Source: an uncultured Ruminococcus sp. (GTDB taxonomy: Bacteria > Bacillota > Clostridia > Oscillospirales > Ruminococcaceae). From it: 18,419 nt of DNA. The notes beneath the pieces were generated by a model. The model ran no database searches. It was not told the DNA's origin and saw only the letters and a program-made list of their open reading frames with translations. Shown here in pieces: positions 1 to 5,690 of the stretch (within the stretch, counting starts at the first letter, position 1; every line of letters starts with the position of its first letter). Made by a program: the position numbers and the translations under genes. The stretch covers positions 1 through 18,419 of the forward strand of contig USEH01000020.1 in assembly GCA_900553675.1 (NCBI GenBank). The letters are read 5' to 3'.

Positions 1-98
1 GCGCGGGTGAATCCCCTCATTCTCTTCATTGTCCGCTTATGGGTATATGCTTTCTCTTAAATCGGATAAAATAATAAGGGAATTTTGCTCGTAAAGGG

Positions 99-127
99 TT
101 GATATTTCCCTTAATTCATGCCATAAT
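99..127 (+). promoter_or_regulatory. Promoter of the fic gene
   Basis: A -35 box TTGATA (99-104) and a -10 box CATAAT (122-127) are separated by exactly 17 bases and lie about 30 bases upstream of the Fic start codon. The spacer and -10 box are covered by the palindrome listed next. Seen directly in sequence; activity is inferred. Confidence 0.6.
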
Positions 128-137
128 TCAAGGGAAA
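105..137. promoter_or_regulatory. Operator-like inverted repeat over the fic promoter
   Basis: TTTCCCTT (105-112) and AAGGGAAA (130-137) form a perfect 8-bp inverted repeat. It spans the promoter spacer and the -10 box, where a bound repressor would block RNA polymerase. A further AAGGGAA copy lies at 76-82, just upstream. No regulator gene in the window is an obvious partner; autoregulation is only a guess. Confidence 0.4.
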
Positions 138-155
138 ACGGTCGGAGGTAAGAGA

Positions 156-1202
156 ATGAGAGATTTTCACTACACAGCAATCCGCGAACAAAAATGGGAT
201 TCTGAAATCTTAGGGTTGATTGCTGCAATCTATAAAGAAGCCGGAAAACAGGAGATGTATCTCAAGCAGCGCCCGGAGGAATTGGAAAAGCTGGTGGAAA
301 TCGCCAAGGTTCAAAGCACCGAAGCATCCAATGCGATTGAGGGGATTGTCACCACAAGCACACGTATCCGCCAGTTGGTCGAAGAAAAAACTGTGCCCAG
401 AAACCGAGATGAGCAGGAAATTGCCGGATACCGTGATGCGCTGAATATCATCCACGAAAATTTTGATGCCATTCCAATTACGCGGAACTACATTTTGCAG
501 CTGCATAAAGTTTTGTACAGCCACATGAACAACCCTATGGCGGGGCAGACAAAAAGCGTGCAGAATTATATCAGCGCCACTTATCCAAACGGTCATACCG
601 AAACGCTGTTTACGCCGCTTGCACCTTTTGAAACGCCGGAAGCTCTTGAGCGAATTTGTGATGAATATAACCGCGTAATCGGCAACATGGAAGCTGAACC
701 TTTGATTGTTATTCCGACTTTCATCCACGATTTCCTTTGTATTCATCCCTTTAATGACGGAAACGGACGGATGAGCCGTTTGCTCACGACCTTGCTTCTG
801 TACCGAAATGGTTTTTATGTCGGCAAATATATCTCGCTGGAAGCCAAAATCGCCCAAAATAAAGCCCTCTATTATGCCGCGCTTCGTCAAGCACAGGAAG
901 GTTGGCACGAGGGGACAGAAGATCCCGTTCCCTTTATCAAATATTTACTGGGCATCATCCTCTCCGCCTACCGCGATTTTGAGGATCGCTTCTCGTTGGT
1001 CGAACAAAAAAAGCCGGCGCTTGAAACGGTACGTCAGGCAACGCTGAACAAAATCGGTCGTTTCAGTAAGCAGGATATTCGTGAACTCTGCCCTGCTTTG
1101 AGCGTCAGCTCGATAGAAGGCGCGCTGCGCAAACTGGTTGCATCCGGCGAACTGAAACGGGAAGGCAACGGCAAAAGCACCTGCTACTATCGTCTGAAAT
1201 GA
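156..1202 (+). CDS. Fic family protein (predicted AMP transferase with inhibitory helix)
   Basis: Fic proteins transfer AMP, or another phosphate-containing group, from a nucleotide to hydroxyl residues of target proteins. The catalytic motif HPFNDGNGRMSR is complete at residues 197-208, with His197 as the general base. An N-terminal SNAIEG (58-63) matches the (S/T)xxxE(G/N) inhibitory motif, so this is probably a class II, self-inhibited Fic protein; Glu62 would compete for the ATP gamma-phosphate site. The C-terminal 60 or so residues look like a winged helix (KQDIRELCPALSVSSIEGAL), common in this family. An upstream in-frame ATG exists at 99, but 156 is chosen because GGAGGT sits 6 bases before it and the promoter -10 box lies between the two starts. 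At 348 aa the length is normal. The target is unknown. It may act as a toxin or as a housekeeping modifier; no antitoxin gene is adjacent. Confidence 0.9.
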   Translation: MRDFHYTAIREQKWDSEILGLIAAIYKEAGKQEMYLKQRPEELEKLVEIAKVQSTEASNAIEGIVTTSTRIRQLVEEKTVPRNRDEQEIAGYRDALNIIHENFDAIPITRNYILQLHKVLYSHMNNPMAGQTKSVQNYISATYPNGHTETLFTPLAPFETPEALERICDEYNRVIGNMEAEPLIVIPTFIHDFLCIHPFNDGNGRMSRLLTTLLLYRNGFYVGKYISLEAKIAQNKALYYAALRQAQEGWHEGTEDPVPFIKYLLGIILSAYRDFEDRFSLVEQKKPALETVRQATLNKIGRFSKQDIRELCPALSVSSIEGALRKLVASGELKREGNGKSTCYYRLK

Positions 1203-1209
1203 GGAAACC

Positions 1210-1238
1210 TTGAAGCAGTGCTTAAAACATGATATACT
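1210..1238 (+). promoter_or_regulatory. Promoter of the AAA-ATPase-like gene
   Basis: TTGAAG (1210-1215) and TATACT (1233-1238) are 17 bases apart in the 76-base gap after the fic stop codon. The downstream gene therefore probably has its own transcription start even though it is co-directional with fic. Confidence 0.5.
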
Positions 1239-1278
1239 GAGCAAAGAAAAGACGCAATGAACAGGAGGGTACTGCCGC

Positions 1279-2952
1279 ATGATGACTAAAAAGCTGCCGG
1301 TGGGCATCGAGAGCTTTGAAGAAATCCGCAAACAGGATTTTTATTATGTGGATAAGACAAATCTGATTGCTGATCTGCTGGCTAGCTGGGGCAAGGTCAA
1401 CCTGTTTACCCGTCCGCGGCGCTTCGGAAAAACGCTCAATATGAGTATGCTCAAATCTTTCTTCGAGATTGGCGGGGACAAGCATGTTTTCGACGGTTTG
1501 TCCATTGCACAAAATGAGACGCTTTGTCAGACATACATGGGAAAATATCCCGTCCTCTTTTTGTCGCTCAAAGGTGTGGATGGTCTGACATTTGAGGATG
1601 CTTATGACCGTTTAAGATGTCTGATTCGTAATGAAGCGTTTCGTCTGGATTTTCTGCGGGAAAGCTCCGCAATTACCGCTGAAGAAAAGAACTCATATTT
1701 GAGGATTCTTTCGGAAACCGATCGCTTTTCAGACATCACGGAAAGTCTGAAAATGCTAAGCATCCTTCTGGAAAAGCATTATTGTCAAAAGGTTATTCTG
1801 CTCATTGACGAATACGACGTTCCGCTGGACAAAGCCTATCAGCACGGTTACTATGAGCGCATGATCGACTTGATCCGCGCTATGTTTGGAGCGGCACTGA
1901 AAACCAATGACAGCCTGTTTTTTGCTGTGCTGACTGGCTGCCTGCGTGTATCCAAGGAGAGCATCTTCACCGGCTTGAACAATATGACCGTACACTCCAT
2001 TGCCGATGTGAATTTCGATGAATACTTTGGATTTACGGATCACGAAGTTCGAGAAATGCTGGAATACTACGGGCTTGAGAGCCATCTGAACGAAACCCGC
2101 GAATGGTATGACGGCTATCGCTTCGGCAATCAGGATGTTTACTGTCCGTGGGATGTTATCAATTACTGCTATGCGCTGCGCGCGTCGGAAAGTGCGCAGC
2201 CCAAAGCCTATTGGATCAACACCAGCGGTAACGACATGGTGCGAAAGCTGATCGGCAAAGCTGCAGACGGCACAACGCAGATGGAAATTGAGCGTCTGAT
2301 TGCCGGAGAAACCATCGTAAAAACGCTCAATGAGAATCTGACACATAATGAAGTGGATGCCAACGTTGAAAACATCTGGAGTCTGCTCTATATGACCGGC
2401 TACCTGACAGGAACTTTCGATCCGAGCAGCAACCGATATAGGCTCAAGATTCCCAATCGTGAGATTCGTCAAATTTACACGCAGCAGGTGTTGGAATGGT
2501 TCAAAGAAAAAGCTGCTGCGGAAACAGAAAAACTTTCCGTTCTTTATACAGCTTTTGAATCCGGCGATACGGAAACGATTACGGATTATCTGAATGAACA
2601 GCTGCTGGATACAGTCAGTTTCTATGATGCACAGGAATCCTTCTATCATGGTTTTCTGCTTGCTCTGCTCAACACCTGCGCAAATTGGCGTGTTTCAAGC
2701 AACATGGAAACTGGAAAGGGACGCAGCGATATTCTTGTCGAGCGCAAGGATCGAAAAATCGGATTCGTCGTCGAGATCAAGGATATCAAAGATGAAAAGC
2801 GGTTGGATACCGCTTGTGCAACGGCACTCAAGCAGATTGAGGACAAGAATTATATCGCTGTTTTGAATCGTTATCGTGTCAAGGAAATCTGGATATACGG
2901 CATTGCGTTCTGCGATAAGGAGTGCCGAGTGGTTGCAAAGCGCATGGGTTAA
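1279..2952 (+). CDS. AAA-ATPase-like / PD-(D/E)XK nuclease superfamily protein
   Basis: This is a typical member of the abundant AAA-ATPase_like plus C-terminal PDDEXK_9 family, found in many anaerobic gut bacteria and often in many copies per genome. Its opening, LPVGIESFEEIR followed by YYVDKT, is the family signature. A short P-loop RPRRFGKT lies at residues 45-52 and a Walker B-like LLIDEYD ends at Asp180. At the C-terminus, GRSDILV with Asp484 and VVEIK with Glu499 and Lys501 form the D-ExK nuclease core, so both active centres look intact. GGAGGG lies about 10 bases before the ATG at 1279; the ATG at 1282 is an alternative. The biological role of the family is not settled. Mobile element association and nucleic acid processing are usually suggested. 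Full length at 557 aa. Confidence 0.88.
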   Translation: MMTKKLPVGIESFEEIRKQDFYYVDKTNLIADLLASWGKVNLFTRPRRFGKTLNMSMLKSFFEIGGDKHVFDGLSIAQNETLCQTYMGKYPVLFLSLKGVDGLTFEDAYDRLRCLIRNEAFRLDFLRESSAITAEEKNSYLRILSETDRFSDITESLKMLSILLEKHYCQKVILLIDEYDVPLDKAYQHGYYERMIDLIRAMFGAALKTNDSLFFAVLTGCLRVSKESIFTGLNNMTVHSIADVNFDEYFGFTDHEVREMLEYYGLESHLNETREWYDGYRFGNQDVYCPWDVINYCYALRASESAQPKAYWINTSGNDMVRKLIGKAADGTTQMEIERLIAGETIVKTLNENLTHNEVDANVENIWSLLYMTGYLTGTFDPSSNRYRLKIPNREIRQIYTQQVLEWFKEKAAAETEKLSVLYTAFESGDTETITDYLNEQLLDTVSFYDAQESFYHGFLLALLNTCANWRVSSNMETGKGRSDILVERKDRKIGFVVEIKDIKDEKRLDTACATALKQIEDKNYIAVLNRYRVKEIWIYGIAFCDKECRVVAKRMG

Positions 2953-3002
2953 ATCAAAAACTGCCTAAAATACAGATTGACGATCATTCGGAGGTGGTCA
3001 AT

Positions 3003-3170
3003 ATGTGTGAAGCTATTCAAGGGCTGATTGATGATGGCGTTGTTAAAGGCATCCAGAGCGAAAAGCGCGAAACGGCACTGCGCCTGTCCAAGATGGGTCT
3101 TTCTGTTAAGCAGATTGCGCAGGCGACCGAGCTTTCCGAAGACGACGTGCTGAAACTCATTCAGAAATAA
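3003..3170 (+). CDS. Short C-terminal remnant of an Rpn/PD-(D/E)XK transposase-like protein
   Basis: This 55-residue product begins MCEAIQGLIDDG and ends in a helix-turn-helix-like tail (LSKMGLSVKQIAQATELSEDD). Such a tail is typical of the end of Rpn-type recombination-promoting nuclease/putative transposase proteins and related gut-bacterial proteins. The nuclease part is missing. The same frame is open upstream to 2922 and still looks coding from about 2964, which suggests a 5'-deleted remnant. However, GGAGGT at 2990-2995 gives a good ribosome binding site for the ATG at 3003, so a small protein could be made. It starts 50 bases after the ATPase stop codon and is closed by a terminator. 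Confidence 0.5.
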   Translation: MCEAIQGLIDDGVVKGIQSEKRETALRLSKMGLSVKQIAQATELSEDDVLKLIQK

Positions 3171-3187
3171 TCCTTATCCACACACGG

Positions 3188-3215
3188 GCGGTCAGTTGAA
3201 GCTGGCCGCTTTTTT
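3188..3215 (+). terminator. Rho-independent terminator after the Rpn-like tail
   Basis: GCGGTCAG (3188-3195) pairs with CTGGCCGC (3202-3209) over 8 bp including one G-U pair. The loop is 6 bases and TTTTTT (3210-3215) follows. It closes the ATPase/Rpn-tail transcription unit. Confidence 0.8.
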
Positions 3216-3245
3216 CATACCCATTAAACGAAAAAGGAGATTTTC

Positions 3246-3284
3246 ATGCAGGAAGAAATTGAGCAGAAAAGCGCAGCTCGATAA
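3246..3284 (+). pseudogene. Stub of a gene start resembling PcfB (DUF3801)
   Basis: After AAAAGGAGA and a 5-base spacer, an ATG opens MQEEIEQKSAAR and then stops. MQEE(V/I)xxKxxAL is, from memory, the usual opening of PcfB-family proteins from conjugative elements, so this may be the residue of a conjugation gene that lost everything after codon 12. The insertion sequence begins about 12 bases later. Twelve codons are too few for a firm identification. It could also be chance. Confidence 0.3.
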
Positions 3285-3314
3285 GGTACAATAAATTGCG
3301 CAAAAAGAAAGAGA

Positions 3315-3380
3315 CATAGTTTACAAACTCTGGTAGAATGAAAGTTGCTACACACCATTCAAAAAGGAGAGTAAACTATG
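3315..3380 (+). promoter_or_regulatory. Inverted repeat that can mask the transposase start codon
   Basis: CATAGTTTAC (3315-3324) is the exact complement of GTAAACTATG (3371-3380), which contains the transposase ATG. CTC (3328-3330) can also pair with the GAG of the Shine-Dalgarno sequence (3367-3369). A transcript entering from outside the element would fold the start codon and ribosome binding site into a stem. A transcript starting inside the left end would lack the upstream arm. Translation masking of impinging transcripts is known for several insertion sequences. Its application here is inference. Confidence 0.55.
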
Positions 3381-4559
3381 TCCGAGAAGATTGTACAACT
3401 GAACGAGGAAGTAATCAAGGGGCAGCTGAAAGAACTTGTGCGGGGAAGCGTCGAAGAAACGCTAAATGGCCTGCTGGAGGCAGAAGCGGAGAAGCTGACA
3501 CAAGCTGAACGTTATGAACGCAGCGAACAACGGCAAGGTTATCGGAGCGGTCACTACAATCGCAATCTCATGACAACCGCTGGAGAGGTTAAGCTCCATG
3601 TGCCGCGGCTCAAGGGAGTTAGCTTTGAAACAGCGATTATTGAGCGTTATCGTCGGCGGGAATCCAGCGTAGAAGAAGCACTCATGGAGATGTATCTGGC
3701 AGGTGTGTCGGTGCGCCGCGTAGAAGATATCACGGAAGCGCTATGGGGCTGCAAGGTTTCTTCCTCAACGATCAGCGAACTGAACAAGAAGGCATACGAA
3801 CACATCGAACAGTGGAGAAACCGGCCACTTGAGGGCGGAAAGTATCCCTATGTGTATGTGGATGGCATTTATCTGAAACGGAACTGGGGCGGCGAATATG
3901 AGAATGTAGCCATTCTTGTGGCCATAGCAGTCAATGAAGACGGATACCGTGAGGTTCTGGGGGCAGCCGAAGGGATGAAGGAAGATAAGGAAAGCTGGAA
4001 GGAGTTTTTTCAATGGCTGCGCAACCGCGGATTGAAGGGTATCAAGCTCATTGTTGGCGACAAGTGCCTCGGCATGCTCGAAGCAGCTGGTGAAGTCTTC
4101 CCGGAATCCAGGTATCAGCGCTGTGTCGTTCACTTTTATCGCAATGTGTTTTCTATGGTACCGAAGACAAAGATCAAGCAGGTTGCGCTGATGCTCAAAG
4201 CAATTCATGCGCAGGAGAATAAAGGAGCTGCCCGGAAAAAGGCAGAAGCGGTTGCAGAAGAACTCCGAAACATGAAACTGAAGGAAGCTTCGAAAAAGAT
4301 CTGCGACAGTATAGAAGAAACGCTGACATATATGGATTTTCCGCCCGAGCACTGGCAAAAAATCCGTACCAACAACGTCATTGAGCGTCTGAATCGCGAG
4401 ATCCGGCGCAGGACACGCGTAGTAGGCACTTTTCCTGATGGCTATTCGGCTTTGATGCTGGTATGCGCGAGACTGCGTCATGTCGCCGGAACCCAATGGG
4501 GCGGAAAAAAGTACATGAGCATCAAGCACATAGAGATGCAGGAAGACGAAGCTGGTTGA
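3378..4559 (+). CDS. IS256-family (Mutator-type) DDE transposase
   Basis: The enzyme cuts and joins the ends of the surrounding insertion sequence. The DDE catalytic triad can be assigned to Asp162 (VDGIYLKR), Asp228 (IVGDKCLG) and Glu336 (NNVIERLNREIRRR), with the family's Cys-x2-His stretch CVVHFYRN after the second Asp. The N-terminus carries the usual segment EALMEMYLAGVSVRRVEDI. AAAGGAGA sits 7 bases before the ATG. At 393 aa with no internal stop it appears full length and could be active. It is the only gene in the element, and its start codon lies in the masking hairpin described above. The second Asp context, VGDKCLG, departs from the more usual SDGHKG, as in one branch of the family. 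Confidence 0.95.
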   Translation: MSEKIVQLNEEVIKGQLKELVRGSVEETLNGLLEAEAEKLTQAERYERSEQRQGYRSGHYNRNLMTTAGEVKLHVPRLKGVSFETAIIERYRRRESSVEEALMEMYLAGVSVRRVEDITEALWGCKVSSSTISELNKKAYEHIEQWRNRPLEGGKYPYVYVDGIYLKRNWGGEYENVAILVAIAVNEDGYREVLGAAEGMKEDKESWKEFFQWLRNRGLKGIKLIVGDKCLGMLEAAGEVFPESRYQRCVVHFYRNVFSMVPKTKIKQVALMLKAIHAQENKGAARKKAEAVAEELRNMKLKEASKKICDSIEETLTYMDFPPEHWQKIRTNNVIERLNREIRRRTRVVGTFPDGYSALMLVCARLRHVAGTQWGGKKYMSIKHIEMQEDEAG

Positions 4560-4560
4560 T

Positions 4561-4634
4561 AGCAGAAAACAGAGTTCACGTCAAGGGCTTCGCAAGCGGC
4601 TTCGCCGCCCTTGACGCGCTCTCTGTCCTCTGCT
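4561..4634 (+). terminator. Long hairpin at the 3' end of the transposase gene
   Basis: Arms of 28 bases (4561-4588 and 4607-4634) match at 23 of 28 positions, including a perfect 10-bp core CGTCAAGGGC/GCCCTTGACG, around an 18-base loop. It begins 1 base after the transposase stop codon. No T-run follows directly, so it may stabilise the 3' end of the message or block transcription entering from outside rather than act as a classical terminator. Confidence 0.55.
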
Positions 4635-4646
4635 ACTAGGTAATTA

Positions 4647-4666
4647 AGGGCAGGTTTCCCTGCCCT
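4647..4666 (+). terminator. Short GC-rich hairpin inside the IS right end
   Basis: AGGGCAGG (4647-4654) pairs perfectly with CCTGCCCT (4659-4666) around a 4-base loop, 12 bases after the long hairpin. It lacks a T-run. The same 8-bp stem recurs between rpsB and tsf. Confidence 0.4.
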
Positions 4667-4795
4667 GTGCAGACTGAGTTCTGCCAGACTTGTAAATGAA
4701 TTTGCGCATAATACTTGACGGTACCAAAATGAAAGCGAGTCTTCAAAGCTTCTTTCTTCTAGTGTATCCCTCTTAATTTTATAAAATTCAAAAAT

Positions 4796-4841
4796 AGATG
4801 CTACTTTCGCGTTGCAGCATTCAAAGTCGCATCTGTTTTTT
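4796..4841. terminator. Bidirectional terminator-like hairpin
   Basis: AGATGCTACTTT (4796-4807) pairs with AAAGTCGCATCT (4823-4834) at 11 of 12 positions. GTTTTTT follows on the plus strand, and an interrupted T-run (ATTTTTGAATTTT) follows on the minus strand. It lies just beyond the stop codon of the broken minus-strand gene. The stretch 4709-4795 to its left is AT-rich and shows no gene. Confidence 0.65.
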
Positions 4842-4849
4842 ATTGAATA

Positions 4850-5139
4850 TTATATACTTTTTTCAATCTCGATTATTCCCAAATTATCCGTTGTAAAAGC
4901 AGATTTTGTTTCATTAGCCTTTATCCACCTCTCTGACAAAATATCGAGAACTTGTTGTATCAGTTCTTTTTCAATTTCTTCTTGAGAGGTTCCATCTATT
5001 CTAAAATATTCCTCAAGCGTGATATTCGGCTCCTTTTCTTTCTATTTATCCAGTGTTTTCACATTCAAACGATTAAAACTATCTATATATTGTATAAAAT
5101 TATAGAAATACAGCGTGTTTCTTTCCGTTTTTCAAACAT
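4850..5139 (-). pseudogene. Broken minus-strand gene, probably an orphan immunity-type gene
   Basis: Read on the minus strand, about 80 codons before the TAA at 4852-4850 look coding. They give NFIQYIDSFNRLNVKTLDK, an in-frame TAG (5044-5042), then KEKEPNITLEEYFRIDG and a run ending TTDNLGIIEIEKSI. Upstream the frame is interrupted by a TGA. An ATG at 5139 opens MFEKRKETR in a shifted frame, so one frameshift plus one nonsense change would explain the remains. Its small size, acidic AT-rich composition and position directly behind the RHS toxin/immunity pair suggest a leftover immunity gene from an earlier toxin cassette. I do not recognise the family. It could also be any decayed small cytoplasmic protein. 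Confidence 0.55.
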
Positions 5140-5151
5140 TCAACTTTTTTC

Positions 5152-5197
5152 AAAAAAAGATGCAGCTATAGTACGCATCTATATCTGCACCTTTTTT
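5152..5197. terminator. Bidirectional terminator after the immunity-like gene
   Basis: GATGCAGCTATAG (5159-5171) pairs with CTATATCTGCACC (5179-5191). On the minus strand this is a 13-bp stem with one mismatch and one G-U pair, a 7-base loop and seven T residues (A at 5152-5158 on plus). TTTTTT also follows on the plus strand (5192-5197). It lies 19 bases beyond the stop of the immunity-like gene. Confidence 0.75.
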
Positions 5198-5210
5198 CAT
5201 TTATACTCAC

Positions 5211-5678
5211 TTAACAATGGCTATAAGTCCAAATATCGTTATATAATTCACTTTCCAATTCTTCAATAAATCTTTTATATTTATCTATTGATGTATAGAA
5301 CAAACATCCTTCTTTATATCCATAGTGTTCTCCGTTCGTAATTGTTCCAACATTAAGCCACAGTACAATTTCTAGTTCATCATCTTCACAAATCGGATTA
5401 ACAATCATTTCAAAATATGCTTCAAGCGTACAAAAATCTATTTTCTTGTTTTTTGTTATACATAGTTCTTTACTATTTTTTATAAAGTTTTTTATTTCAA
5501 ATAAAGTGAACGTTGAATCTTCATTTATATTTCGATTCAAAGTTGGTGTATTAAGATTAAATGAAAATGGAATCCAATTTTCATAGTCTGTTCTATTTTC
5601 TAATACATCATAATTTTGATTATGACATATTTCTATCGAAACTTTAATGTTTCTTTCTTGAGAATACAAAACTGCCAT
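5211..5678 (-). CDS. Probable immunity protein for the RHS toxin
   Basis: A 155-aa acidic protein with no signal peptide or membrane segment, predicted cytoplasmic. The pattern (YENWIPFSFNL, then TLFEIKNFIKN, a central LEAYFEMIV and DELEIVLWLN) resembles WapI-type immunity proteins, which neutralise the C-terminal toxin of a YD-repeat protein. That family match is from memory and only moderate. The context is strong: it starts 12 bases after the RHS stop codon, its AGGAGG overlaps that stop (TAAGGAGG), and a terminator follows. The pair is thus translationally linked, as toxin-immunity pairs usually are. It is much more AT-rich than the RHS body, like the toxin tip it presumably blocks. Confidence 0.7.
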   Translation of the reverse strand: MAVLYSQERNIKVSIEICHNQNYDVLENRTDYENWIPFSFNLNTPTLNRNINEDSTFTLFEIKNFIKNSKELCITKNKKIDFCTLEAYFEMIVNPICEDDELEIVLWLNVGTITNGEHYGYKEGCLFYTSIDKYKRFIEELESELYNDIWTYSHC

Positions 5679-5690
5679 ATCAAATCCTCC

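Larger units (their letters stand above)
3297..4708 (+). mobile_element. IS256-family insertion sequence
   Basis: The element is about 1.41 kb and carries one transposase gene. Its ends share TGCGCAAA (3297-3304), matched by TTTGCGCA (4701-4708). A second inner block at the left end, TTTACAAACTCTGGTAGAA (about 3320-3338), is matched by the complement of TTCTGCCAGACTTGTAAA (4679-4696). The inner blocks are offset by several bases, so the terminal repeat is imperfect. I see no convincing 8-9 bp target duplication: the left flank reads CAATAAAT and the right TAATACTT. Exact ends are therefore uncertain by a few bases, or one flank has been rearranged. Confidence 0.85.

Noticed and set aside
156..3170. 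Fic plus AAA-ATPase/nuclease as a new defence operon
   Set aside because: Each gene has its own promoter, both families are common as singletons in gut Clostridia, and nothing else in the neighbourhood links them.
3289..4716. Target-site duplication flanking the IS256 element
   Set aside because: The 8 bases on each side (CAATAAAT and TAATACTT) do not match, and shifting the ends by a few bases does not help.
4952..5269. 105-codon plus-strand ORF rich in Phe, Ile and Tyr
   Set aside because: It is the low-complexity reverse of AT-rich DNA, overlaps a terminator and the immunity gene, and has no ribosome binding site. The minus strand here reads as a decayed protein.
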